33,254 nucleotides of DNA. Source: Citreimonas sp042096055 (GTDB lineage Bacteria; Pseudomonadota; Alphaproteobacteria; Rhodobacterales; Rhodobacteraceae). The notes beneath the pieces were generated by a model, which was not told the DNA's origin, ran no database searches, and saw only the letters and a program-made list of their open reading frames with translations. Made by a program: the position numbers and the translations under genes. Positions within the stretch are counted from its first letter, which is position 1; each line of letters starts with the position of its first letter. Shown here piece by piece: positions 7,312-14,380 of the stretch. Where the stretch lies: assembly GCF_042096055.1 (NCBI RefSeq), contig NZ_JBELMH010000035.1, positions 1-33,254 of the forward strand, given 5' to 3'.

Positions 7312-8277
7312 ATGACCATCAAAGTCACCCGCGACGTGTTCCGCCTGGCGCAGGCGTTCACCATCAGCCGCGGCTCGCGCACCGAGGCGAAGGTACTGAC
7401 CGTCGAGGTCACCCGCGACGGCGTCACCGGGCGCGGCGAATGCGTGCCCTACGCCCGCTACGACGAGACGCTGGACAGCGTGTCCGCGCAGATCGAGGGG
7501 CTGGAGGCCGGCATCGACCGCGCGGCGCTGCAGCAGGCGCTGCCGGCGGGCGCGGCGCGCAACGCCGTGGACTGCGCGCTGTGGGATCTGGAAGCGAAGG
7601 CCGCCGGCCGACGCGTGTGGGAGCTGGCCGGGCTGACCGCGCCCGGGCCCGAGATTACCGCATACACGCTATCGCTGGACACCCCCGACGCGATGGAGGC
7701 GCAGGCGCGCAAGCACGCGCACCGGCCGCTGCTGAAGGTCAAGCTGGGCACGCCCGACGACATGCCGAGGCTCGAGGCCGTGCGGCGCGGCGCGCCCGCG
7801 TCGAAGATCATCGTCGACGCGAACGAGGGCTGGAGCGCCGAGATCTACGGCGAACTGGCGCCGCACCTTGCGCGGCTGGGCGTCGCGCTGGTGGAACAGC
7901 CGCTGCCCGCGGGCGAGGACGACGCGCTGATCGGCATCGACCGGCCGGTGCCGCTCTGCGCCGACGAAAGCTGCCACGACCGCGTCTCGCTGCCCGGGCT
8001 CGAGGGCAAGTACGACGTCGTCAACATCAAGCTCGACAAGACCGGCGGCCTGACCGAGGCGCTGGCCCTGCGCGAGGACGCCAGGGCGCGCGGCTACGAC
8101 GTGATGGTCGGCTGCATGCTCGGGTCGAGCCTGGCGATGGCGCCGGCGGTGCTGGTGGCGCAGGGCGCCGCCGTCACCGACCTCGACGGCCCGCTGCTGC
8201 TGGCCGAGGACCGCGACCCGCCGCTTCTGTTCGACGAGGACGGCGTGCACCCGCCCGACGCCGCGCTCTGGGGCTGA
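7312..8277 (+). CDS. dgcA: N-acetyl-D-glutamate racemase, dipeptide-epimerase-like enolase-superfamily enzyme
   Basis: The 321-residue protein belongs to the enolase superfamily, muconate-lactonizing subgroup, close to L-Ala-D/L-Glu epimerases. Catalytic elements are all present: the K-x-K motif at 142-144 ('LKVKLG'), metal ligands D169 ('VDANEGW'), E195 ('VEQPLP') and D218 ('ADES'), and the opposite-face lysine K240 ('NIKLDKTGG'). On sequence alone it could be a peptidoglycan-dipeptide epimerase (ycjG-type). Directly behind dgcN, the N-acetyl-D-glutamate racemase role described for DgcA is more likely. AGGAG lies 7 bases before ATG 7312. Either role connects the operon to turnover of D-amino acids, for example from peptidoglycan. 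Confidence 0.83.
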   Translation: MTIKVTRDVFRLAQAFTISRGSRTEAKVLTVEVTRDGVTGRGECVPYARYDETLDSVSAQIEGLEAGIDRAALQQALPAGAARNAVDCALWDLEAKAAGRRVWELAGLTAPGPEITAYTLSLDTPDAMEAQARKHAHRPLLKVKLGTPDDMPRLEAVRRGAPASKIIVDANEGWSAEIYGELAPHLARLGVALVEQPLPAGEDDALIGIDRPVPLCADESCHDRVSLPGLEGKYDVVNIKLDKTGGLTEALALREDARARGYDVMVGCMLGSSLAMAPAVLVAQGAAVTDLDGPLLLAEDRDPPLLFDEDGVHPPDAALWG

Positions 8278-8285
8278 GCCCCGCC

Positions 8286-8327
8286 GTTTCACGACCTGCC
8301 GTTCCAGTTTCACGACCTGCCGTTCCA
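8286..8327 (+). repeat. Perfect tandem duplication of a 21-bp unit before the transaminase gene
   Basis: Bases 8286-8306 are repeated exactly at 8307-8327, with no spacer. The unit starts GTTTCACGACC and ends CCGTTCCA. The repeat fills most of the 62-base gap between dgcA and the transaminase and ends 12 bases before its ATG. The unit is a multiple of three (it reads SRPAVP twice in the transaminase frame) but there is no start codon upstream of it in the gap. Confidence 0.9.
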
Positions 8328-8339
8328 ATGGAGACCCGA

Positions 8340-9203
8340 ATGACCCGCACCGTCTATCTCAACGGAGAGTACCTGCCCGAGCACGAGGCCAAGGTGTCGA
8401 TCTTCGACCGCGCCTTCCTGATGGCCGACGGGGTCTACGAGGTGACCAGCGTGCTGGACGGCAAGCTGATCGACTTCGCGGGTCACGCCGCGCGGCTGGA
8501 CCGGTCGCTGACCGAGCTGGACATGCGCAACCCGGTCACCGCCGACGAGTTGCTGGAGATCCACCGCGAGCTGGTGCGCATGAACGGGATCGAGGAGGGG
8601 CTGGTCTACCTGCAGATCACCCGCGGCGCGCCCGGCGACCGCGACTTCGTCTTCCCGGACCCCGAGACGACCGAGCCGACGATCGTGCTGTTCACGCAGT
8701 CCATGCCCGGCCTGAAGGACAGCCCGAAGGCGCAGAAGGGCCTGCACGTGATCTCGATCGACGACCAGCGCTGGGGCCGGCGGGACATCAAGACGGTGCA
8801 GCTGCTCTACCCGTCGATGGGCAAGATGATGGCCAAGAAGGTCGGCGCCGACGACGCGTGGATGGTGCAGGACGGCTACGTCACCGAGGGGACCAGCAAC
8901 AACGCCTACTTCATCAAGGGCAACCGGATCGTGACGCGGCCGCGGTCGCACGACATCCTGCACGGGATCACCCGCGCGGCGGTGCTGCGCTTCGCGGCCG
9001 AGGCGCAGATGGAGGTCGAGGAGCGGCTGTTCACCATCGACGAGGCCAAGGCGGCGGACGAGGCGTTCATCACCTCGGCCTCGGCCTTCGTGATGCCGGT
9101 GGTGCGGATCGACGACGCCGAGCTGGGCGGCGGCAAGCCCGGCCCGAAGGCGCTGCGGCTGCGCGAGATCTACCTCGAGGAAAGCCTCAAGGCCGCGGTC
9201 TGA
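8340..9203 (+). CDS. dat: D-amino-acid transaminase (fold-type IV PLP enzyme)
   Basis: The 287-residue protein is a class IV aminotransferase of the D-amino-acid transaminase branch, and its length is typical. The PLP lysine is K151 in 'RRDIKTVQLL', and 'VTEGTSNNAYFIKG' (182-195) supplies the phosphate- and cofactor-contacting TEGTSN motif. The reaction moves the amino group of D-alanine and other D-amino acids to 2-oxoglutarate, giving D-glutamate. In this operon the product is exactly the substrate of DgcN. ATG 8340 follows GGAG by 6 bases; ATG 8328 in the same frame is possible but would leave no good ribosome site. A branched-chain or 4-amino-4-deoxychorismate-lyase-like activity cannot be ruled out by sequence alone. 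Confidence 0.87.
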   Translation: MTRTVYLNGEYLPEHEAKVSIFDRAFLMADGVYEVTSVLDGKLIDFAGHAARLDRSLTELDMRNPVTADELLEIHRELVRMNGIEEGLVYLQITRGAPGDRDFVFPDPETTEPTIVLFTQSMPGLKDSPKAQKGLHVISIDDQRWGRRDIKTVQLLYPSMGKMMAKKVGADDAWMVQDGYVTEGTSNNAYFIKGNRIVTRPRSHDILHGITRAAVLRFAAEAQMEVEERLFTIDEAKAADEAFITSASAFVMPVVRIDDAELGGGKPGPKALRLREIYLEESLKAAV

Positions 9204-9217
9204 GCGGACGGAAAACC

Positions 9218-9240
9218 GGGTGTCCCACGATGGGACACCC
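9218..9240. terminator. Perfect 10-bp stem hairpin between the transaminase and the flavoprotein
   Basis: GGGTGTCCCA, a CGA loop and TGGGACACCC form a perfect 10-bp stem between two convergent genes. On the minus strand it is followed by GGTTTTCCG, on the plus strand by no T-run. It probably ends transcription from both sides, mainly the minus strand. Confidence 0.65.
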
Positions 9241-9288
9241 TGGGCGCCTAAAGAAATCAATGGCTTGCAGGGACGGATTCACCATTCG

Positions 9289-10482
9289 TCAAGACTTGCC
9301 CCATTCGGCGGCGTGTCGCCCGGCCCACAGCCCGGTGGCGAGGCAGGCGTTGAGAAGGTAGCCGCCGGTTGGCGCTTCCCAGTCGATCATCTCGCCGGCG
9401 CAGAACACGCCGGGATGCCCGGCCAGCATCAGGCGATCGTCCAGCGCGTCCCACGAAACGCCGCCGGCTGTCGAGATCGCCTCGTCCAGCGGGCGCAGGC
9501 CGGCATGGCTCACGGGCAGTGCCTTGACGATCGCGGCCAGCGCTTCGGGCGCGTCGGGCAGGGGGCGCGCGAATTCCATCAGCAGCGCCTGCACCTGCGG
9601 CGGCAGCCCCAGCGCACGGCGGATATGCGTGCCGAGGCTGCGCTTGCCGCGCGGGCGCGCCAGGCGCGCCACCACGCTGGCGGCATCGACGTCGGGCATC
9701 AGGTCGAGTACCAGCGGCGCGCCCGCGCGCAGCGCGGGCGACAGCGGGTAGACACCGCCGCCTTCCAGCCCGCGCGCGGAAATCACCGCCTCGCCGCGCG
9801 AGACCATGCCGCCCGCGTGGAACGCCACGGTCTTCAGCGGCGCGCCGAAATGCTGCCGCATGGGGGCCGACCACTCCACCGCGATGCCGGCATTCGCGGG
9901 CGCGAAGGGCGTCACCGCCACCCCCGCGTCGCGCAGACCGCCGGCCCAGGCGCCGTCCGACCCCAGCCGCGCCCAGCTGGCCCCGCCCAGCGCCAGCACC
10001 GCGACGCGCGGCAGCACCGTGACCGGGCCGTCGGGCGTGTCGAAGCCGAAGCCGTCCTGCCAGCGCATCCAGCGCCAGCGCGCGCGCCGGTCCAGCCCCG
10101 CCGCGTCCAGCCGCGCCAGCCACGCCCGCAACAGGGGCGAGGCCTTCATCGCCACGGGAAACAGCCGGCCGGTCGAGCCGGTGAAGGTTTCCTGCCCCAG
10201 GTCCCCGGCCCAGCCGCGCACCGCCTCGGGGCCCAGCGCATCCAGCATCGGGCGCAGGCGGTCCGAGGCGCCGCCATAGGCGGCCAGCGTGGCCTCGGGC
10301 GGCTCGATCCTGGCCAGGTTCAGGCCAGATTTCCCCGCCATCAGGAACTTGCGCGCCAGCGACGGCTTGGCCTCGGCCAGCAGCACGCGCCGGCCCTGCG
10401 CCAGCAGCGCCTCGGCCGCCATCAGCCCGGCGGGGCCGCCGCCGATCACCAGCGCGTCGCAGACTTGAACCGTCGGGGTCAT
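9289..10482 (-). CDS. HI0933/YhiN-family FAD-dependent flavoprotein
   Basis: The 397-residue protein begins with a dinucleotide-binding fold ('ALVIGGGPAGLMAAEAL', GGGPAG at about 14-19). It continues with 'RKFLMAGKSGLNLA', the hallmark of the HI0933/BaiN-like family, and ends with 'GVFCAGEMIDWEAPTGGYLLNACLATG', the second FAD-contacting motif. Members are soluble FAD proteins of largely unknown substrate; one group in gut bacteria reduces bile acids. This version looks like the shorter PP_4765-type subgroup. ATG 10482 was chosen over an upstream in-frame ATG at 10515, because homology begins at 'VCDALVIGGG'. It is divergent from a small HNH gene, 41 bases apart. Confidence 0.88.
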   Translation of the reverse strand: MTPTVQVCDALVIGGGPAGLMAAEALLAQGRRVLLAEAKPSLARKFLMAGKSGLNLARIEPPEATLAAYGGASDRLRPMLDALGPEAVRGWAGDLGQETFTGSTGRLFPVAMKASPLLRAWLARLDAAGLDRRARWRWMRWQDGFGFDTPDGPVTVLPRVAVLALGGASWARLGSDGAWAGGLRDAGVAVTPFAPANAGIAVEWSAPMRQHFGAPLKTVAFHAGGMVSRGEAVISARGLEGGGVYPLSPALRAGAPLVLDLMPDVDAASVVARLARPRGKRSLGTHIRRALGLPPQVQALLMEFARPLPDAPEALAAIVKALPVSHAGLRPLDEAISTAGGVSWDALDDRLMLAGHPGVFCAGEMIDWEAPTGGYLLNACLATGLWAGRHAAEWGKS

Positions 10483-10523
10483 GGCATACCCTTGCTGTGT
10501 CACGGCAATCCGCACAAGGCGTC

Positions 10524-10856
10524 ATGGACCAGCAAGACCACCGTGCCGCGGATCGCGGCGATCCCGTCTGCCCGCTGTGCCTGCGCCCGATCCCGCCGCA
10601 GGCCAGGCAAAGCCTGCACCACCTGACGCCCAAGCTGAAGGGCGGCAAGGGAGGCCCGGTCGTGCGCGTGCACCAGATCTGCCACAACGAGATCCACGCC
10701 ACCCTGACCGAGGCGGAGCTCGCGCGCGACTTCGATACGTCCGAAAAGCTGCGCGCGCATCCGCGGCTGGCGAAGTTCGCGGCGTGGGTGCGCAAGCGGC
10801 CGCCCGACTTCCACAGCCGCAGCACCGGCGGACGGCGCAAGCGGCGCACGCCCTGA
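10524..10856 (+). CDS. Small HNH-motif protein
   Basis: The 110-residue protein has a zinc-knuckle pair 'CPLC' (16-19) and a second cluster 'HQICHNEIH' (50-58), with 'HHLTPKLKGGKGG' between them. This H-H/N/H layout is that of the HNH nuclease fold. The C-terminus is very basic (ends 'GGRRKRRTP'), fitting nucleic-acid binding. Small stand-alone HNH proteins of this type are common in roseobacters, and their function is not established. The start is uncertain: GTG 10497 is in the same frame, and neither it nor ATG 10524 has a strong Shine-Dalgarno. No restriction, phage or toxin genes are adjacent, so a mobile-element role is not suggested. Confidence 0.8.
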   Translation: MDQQDHRAADRGDPVCPLCLRPIPPQARQSLHHLTPKLKGGKGGPVVRVHQICHNEIHATLTEAELARDFDTSEKLRAHPRLAKFAAWVRKRPPDFHSRSTGGRRKRRTP

Positions 10857-10913
10857 GCGCGTCTTGCACCCCGCCGCGCCCCGGCGCAGGGTCGGGCCGA
10901 AGGAGGCCGCCCC

Positions 10914-11321
10914 ATGACCGACACCGCACCGCCCGGACCCGCACCCGTCCACGGCTTCGACGTCCGCGTCTACTACGAGGACACGGACATGGCGGGCATC
11001 GTCTACCACGCCAACTACCTGAAATACATCGAGCGGGCGCGCTCGGACTGGGTGCGCGAACAGGGGCTGGACCAGAACGCCATGCGCGCCGCCGGCGTGG
11101 TCTTCGTGGTGCGGCGGATCGAGTGCGACTACCTCGCGCCGGCGCGCTACGACGATGCGCTGGTCGTGCGCACGCAGGTCGAGTCGATGAGCCGCGTGCG
11201 GCTGGTCATGGTCCAGCAGGTCATGCGCGTCGACGCGGTGCTGTTCCGCGCCCGCGTCACCGCCGCCTGCGCCACGCTGGCGGGCAGGCCCACGCGCCTG
11301 CCCGAGGCACTGACGCCCTAG
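10914..11321 (+). CDS. ybgC: YbgC/FadM-type acyl-CoA thioesterase (hot-dog fold)
   Basis: The 135-residue single-domain hot-dog protein carries the YbgC signature 'YYEDTDMAGIVYHANYLKYIERAR', with catalytic D25 and nearby H32. It hydrolyses short or medium acyl-CoA thioesters, and members are often linked to the Tol-Pal envelope system. Here it is not followed by tolQ; instead a convergent cupin gene lies downstream, so the usual ybgC-tolQ linkage is absent. The Shine-Dalgarno is AAGGAGG about 7 bases before ATG 10914. The stop codon interlocks with that of the cupin in a CTAG. The substrate is not predictable. Confidence 0.9.
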   Translation: MTDTAPPGPAPVHGFDVRVYYEDTDMAGIVYHANYLKYIERARSDWVREQGLDQNAMRAAGVVFVVRRIECDYLAPARYDDALVVRTQVESMSRVRLVMVQQVMRVDAVLFRARVTAACATLAGRPTRLPEALTP

Positions 11322-11725
11322 CCCGCGCGCGCCTCGCCGTATTCGGCATCGGTCACCTTCTCCATCCAGTCGGCGGTCTTGCCGTCCACCGCCTGCTGGA
11401 TCGCCAGGTGCACCATGGCGCAGTCGGGCGCGGCGCCGTGCCAGTGCTTTTCGCCCGCGGGGAACCAGACCGTGTCGCCGGGGCGCAGCACCTCGACCGG
11501 CCCGCCCTCGCGCGCGCAGAGGCCGAAGCCCGAGACGATGTGCAGCGTCTGCCCGGCGGGATGGGTGTGCCAGGCGGTGCGGGCGCTGGGCTCGAACGTG
11601 ACCATCAGCGCCTTCACGGGCGAGGGGTCGTCGCCCGACACGACCGGGTCGAAGCGCACGGTGCCGGTGAAGTAGGCGGCGTCGGGAGAGAGCGAGGGGC
11701 GCGTGCCGGCGCGGTGGATCTGCAT
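11318..11725 (-). CDS. Cupin-domain protein, hydroxynitrile-lyase-like subgroup
   Basis: The 135-residue single cupin barrel has metal-binding histidines in 'AWHTHPAGQTLHIVSGFG' and a second motif 'RPGDTVWFPAGEKHWHG'. The overall pattern resembles the small bacterial cupins of the (R)-mandelonitrile-lyase-like group, many of which are probably not lyases in vivo. GGAGG lies 6 bases before ATG 11725. It is transcribed in the same direction as the large catabolic operon that ends at 11869, but a hairpin-rich repeat separates them, so membership in that operon is doubtful. A metal-dependent small-molecule enzyme is likely, with unknown substrate. Confidence 0.85.
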   Translation of the reverse strand: MQIHRAGTRPSLSPDAAYFTGTVRFDPVVSGDDPSPVKALMVTFEPSARTAWHTHPAGQTLHIVSGFGLCAREGGPVEVLRPGDTVWFPAGEKHWHGAAPDCAMVHLAIQQAVDGKTADWMEKVTDAEYGEARAG

Positions 11726-11789
11726 GGGAAACCTCCGGTTGTCTGACCGCAGCATGCCGCGCCGCGCCCGCGGGGGGAACCCGCCCCGG

Positions 11790-11850
11790 TGTTTCTTTGG
11801 TCCGCAAATATCCCGGGGGAGCCGCGAAGCGGCGGGGGCAGAGCCCCCTT
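11790..11850. repeat. Double-hairpin extragenic repeat of the roseobacter type
   Basis: The stretch contains 'GTTTCTTTGGTCCGCAAATA' and 'TCCCGGGGGA', then two adjacent hairpins: GCCGC-gaa-GCGGC (11821-11833) and GGGGGC-aga-GCCCCC (11834-11848). I recall closely similar 'AAATATCCCGGGGG...GGGGGCAGAGCCCCC' elements in intergenic spaces of many Rhodobacteraceae genomes. It lies about 20 bases behind the GMC oxidoreductase stop and could serve as its terminator. Only this one copy was seen in the window. Confidence 0.7.
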
Positions 11851-11868
11851 CCTCACGACGCCCGTTGG

Positions 11869-13497
11869 CTACCGCGCCGCCAGGATCATGTCGGCTGCCT
11901 TCTCGGCGATCATGGTGACCGGCGCATGCGTGTTGCCCGACACGATCGTCGGCATGACCGAGGCGTCGGCCACCCGCAGCCCGGTCAACCCGTGCACGCG
12001 CAGGTCGGCGCCGACCACGGCCATCCTGTCCTGGCCCATGCGGGCGGTGCCGACGGGGTGGAAGATCGTGGTGCCGACCTGGCCCGCGGCCTCGACCAGT
12101 TCGGCATCGGTGTCGCGCTCGGGGCCAGGCAGGACCTCTTGCGGGGCGTAGCGGCGCATCGTGTCGGTGTGCATCAGCCGGCGCGCGGCGCGCAGGCTTT
12201 CGACGGCGACGATGCGGTCGCCCTCGGTCGACAGGTACCGCGGCCGGATCTCGGGCGCGCCCTTGGCGTCGCCGGCGCGCAGGTGGACCGAGCCGCGGCT
12301 TTCCGGGCGCAGGTTGCAGACCGACACGGTCATGCCGGGGTACTTGTGCAGCGGCGAGCCGAAGGCGTCGAGCGACAGCGGCTGGACGTGGAACTCGATG
12401 TTGGCGCTGTCCTCGCGGTCCGACGAGCGGCAGAAGATGCCCAGCTGGCTGGGCGCCATCGACATCGGACCCGAGCGGCGCAGCACGTATTCCAGACCGA
12501 TCATCGCCTTTCCGAACAGGGTCGAGACGCGGTCGTTCAGCGTCTTTGCGCCGGTGATCCGCCACACGGTGCGCAGCTGCAGGTGGTCCTGCAGGTTCTC
12601 GCCGACGCCGGGCAGGGCGTGGGCGACGTCGATGCCGTGTTCGGCCAGAACCTCTGGGGCGCCGATGCCCGACAGCTCCAGGATCTGCGGCGTGCCGATG
12701 GCGCCGGCGGACAGCACCACCTCGCGCCCGGCGCGGGCGCGGCGGGCCTCGCCCTGCGCGGTGTAGGCGACGCCGGTGACGCGGGTGCCGTCGAGGATCA
12801 GCCGGTCGACATGGGCGTCGGTCTCGATCCGCAGGTTCGGGCGCTTGCGGGCGGGGTTGAGGAATGCCTTGCGCGCGTTCCAGCGGATGCCGCCGCGCTG
12901 GGTCACGGGAAAGTAGCCCGAGCCTTCGTTGTCGCCGTCGTTGAAATCGTCTGTGGGCGGGATGCCGATCTCGTCGGCGGCGCGGGCGACGTCGTCGAGG
13001 ATCGGCCAGTTGAGGCGCTGGCGCTCGACGCGCAACTCGCCCTCGGTGCCGTGGTTGTCGTCGGCGGGGCCGAAATGATGCTCGGACTTGCGGAAGTAGG
13101 GCAGGACGTCGTCCCAGCCCCAGCCGTCGTTGCCCATCTGCCGCCACTGGTCGTAGTCGCGGGCCTGCCCGCGCATGTAGATCATGCCGTTGATCGACGA
13201 ACACCCGCCCAGCAGCTTGCCGCGCGGGTAGTTCAGCGCGCGCCCGCCCAAGCCGTCCTCGGATTCGGTGCGGAAGCACCAGTCCATCGACGGGTTGCCC
13301 ATGGCGTAGAGGTAGCCCATCGGCACGTGGACCCAGAACCGGTTGTCGCTGCCGCCCGCCTCGAGCAGCAGCACGCGGGCCTTGGGGTCGGCGCTGAGCC
13401 GGTTGGCCAGCACGCAGCCGGCCGAGCCGGCGCCCACGACGATGTAGTCGTATTCGCCCCGGTCGGTCCTGTCCGTCACGCCTGTGTCCGCACGCAT
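11869..13497 (-). CDS. GMC-family FAD oxidoreductase (choline-dehydrogenase-like)
   Basis: The 542-residue protein has the N-terminal FAD-binding 'DYIVVGAGSAGCVLANRL' and 'LLEAGGSD', then 'YPRGKLLGGCSSINGMIYMRG' (GMC signature 1) and 'LSAGAIGTPQILELSGIG' (signature 2). The C-terminal active site has 'IFHPVGTARMG' (catalytic His) and 'SGNTHAPVTMIAEKAAD'. Such enzymes oxidise alcohols to aldehydes or ketones. The start overlaps the upstream FAH-family gene by 22 bases. ATG 13497 has AGGA 7 bases upstream, while a GTG at 13479 in the same frame overlaps the FAH stop as GTGA and is an alternative. It is the last gene of the TRAP catabolic operon. The alcohol substrate is unknown; choline itself is unlikely because no betaine genes are near. 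Confidence 0.92.
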   Translation of the reverse strand: MRADTGVTDRTDRGEYDYIVVGAGSAGCVLANRLSADPKARVLLLEAGGSDNRFWVHVPMGYLYAMGNPSMDWCFRTESEDGLGGRALNYPRGKLLGGCSSINGMIYMRGQARDYDQWRQMGNDGWGWDDVLPYFRKSEHHFGPADDNHGTEGELRVERQRLNWPILDDVARAADEIGIPPTDDFNDGDNEGSGYFPVTQRGGIRWNARKAFLNPARKRPNLRIETDAHVDRLILDGTRVTGVAYTAQGEARRARAGREVVLSAGAIGTPQILELSGIGAPEVLAEHGIDVAHALPGVGENLQDHLQLRTVWRITGAKTLNDRVSTLFGKAMIGLEYVLRRSGPMSMAPSQLGIFCRSSDREDSANIEFHVQPLSLDAFGSPLHKYPGMTVSVCNLRPESRGSVHLRAGDAKGAPEIRPRYLSTEGDRIVAVESLRAARRLMHTDTMRRYAPQEVLPGPERDTDAELVEAAGQVGTTIFHPVGTARMGQDRMAVVGADLRVHGLTGLRVADASVMPTIVSGNTHAPVTMIAEKAADMILAAR

Positions 13498-14324
13498 TTC
13501 TGTTCCTGAACGCCCAATCCGTCGATTTCCAGGCGCATCACCTGGCCGTCCTGCAACCAGACCTGCGGGCGCATCCCCAGCCCGACGCCCGGAGGCGTTC
13601 CGGTGGTCACCACATCCCCCGGCTCGAGCGTCATGAAGCCGCTGAGATAGCTGACCAGATGAGGGATGCCAAAGATCAGCGTCCGGGTCGAGCCGTTCTG
13701 CCGCCGCTCGCCATCCACGAAAAGCTGCATTCCGAGATCGTGAGGGTCGGCGACCTCGTCGGCGGTGACCAGCCAAGGGCCCATCGGGGCGAAGGTGTCG
13801 TGGCTCTTGCCCTTGGTCCACTGGCCCTGACGCTCGGCCTGCCAGGCGCGTTCGGACACGTCGTTGAGGATGCAGTAGCCCGCCACATGCGCCATCGCGT
13901 CCGCTTCCGAGACGTTCTTGGCGCGGGTGCCGATGACGAAGGCCAGTTCGACCTCCCAATCGACCTTTTCGGCGCCGGCGGGCAGTTCCACGTCGTCGTT
14001 GGGACCGCAGATGGCGCTGGTGGCCTTCATGAACACGATCGGCTCGGACGGGACGTCCATGCCCGATTCGGCGGCGTGGTCGGAGTAGTTCAGCCCGATG
14101 CCGATCAGCTTGCCCACGCGGCCGACGCAGGGCCCGAGACGCGGGTTGCCGTCGACCTTCGGCAGCGCCGTCCAGTCGAGTGCCGCGATCTCGGCCAGCC
14201 GCGACGGCGCAAGGACGCTGCCGTCGATGTCCGCGACTTCGCCCGAGAGGTCGCGCAGCGTGCCGTCGTTGTCGACGAGGCCGGGGCGTTCGTCGCCGGG
14301 ATTGCCGTATCGCACCAGTTTCAT
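13476..14324 (-). CDS. Fumarylacetoacetate-hydrolase-family enzyme
   Basis: The 282-residue protein has a short N-terminal domain and a C-terminal FAH barrel beginning at 'KLIGIGLNYSDHAAESGM'. Metal ligands are expected in 'VDWEVELAFVIG' and in the preceding acidic positions, followed by 'GYCILNDVSERAWQ' and 'GDVVTTGTPPGVGLGM', a highly conserved family motif. Members hydrolyse or decarboxylate 2,4-dioxo acids (acylpyruvates, 2-oxo-4-pentenoates, oxaloacetate), and some were wrongly named ureidoglycolate lyase. AAAGG precedes ATG 14324. It lies between the TRAP large permease (56-base gap) and the GMC oxidoreductase (overlap), so it is presumably a cytoplasmic step in degrading the TRAP substrate. 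The exact substrate is unknown. Confidence 0.9.
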   Translation of the reverse strand: MKLVRYGNPGDERPGLVDNDGTLRDLSGEVADIDGSVLAPSRLAEIAALDWTALPKVDGNPRLGPCVGRVGKLIGIGLNYSDHAAESGMDVPSEPIVFMKATSAICGPNDDVELPAGAEKVDWEVELAFVIGTRAKNVSEADAMAHVAGYCILNDVSERAWQAERQGQWTKGKSHDTFAPMGPWLVTADEVADPHDLGMQLFVDGERRQNGSTRTLIFGIPHLVSYLSGFMTLEPGDVVTTGTPPGVGLGMRPQVWLQDGQVMRLEIDGLGVQEQKCVRTQA

Positions 14325-14380
14325 GGGATCGTGCCTTTCTTTTCGTAGGAAGTGACTTTGGCCCGCGTGCCGGTCCGGGA

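Noticed and set aside
10524..10856. HNH gene as part of a restriction system, intron or phage remnant
   Set aside because: Neighbours are ordinary housekeeping genes, base composition is the same, and no repeats or att-like ends flank it.
13476..13497. Frameshift or fusion between the FAH-family gene and the GMC oxidoreductase
   Set aside because: Both proteins are complete by family length; the 22-base overlap is a normal operon junction with an AGGA ribosome site inside the upstream gene.
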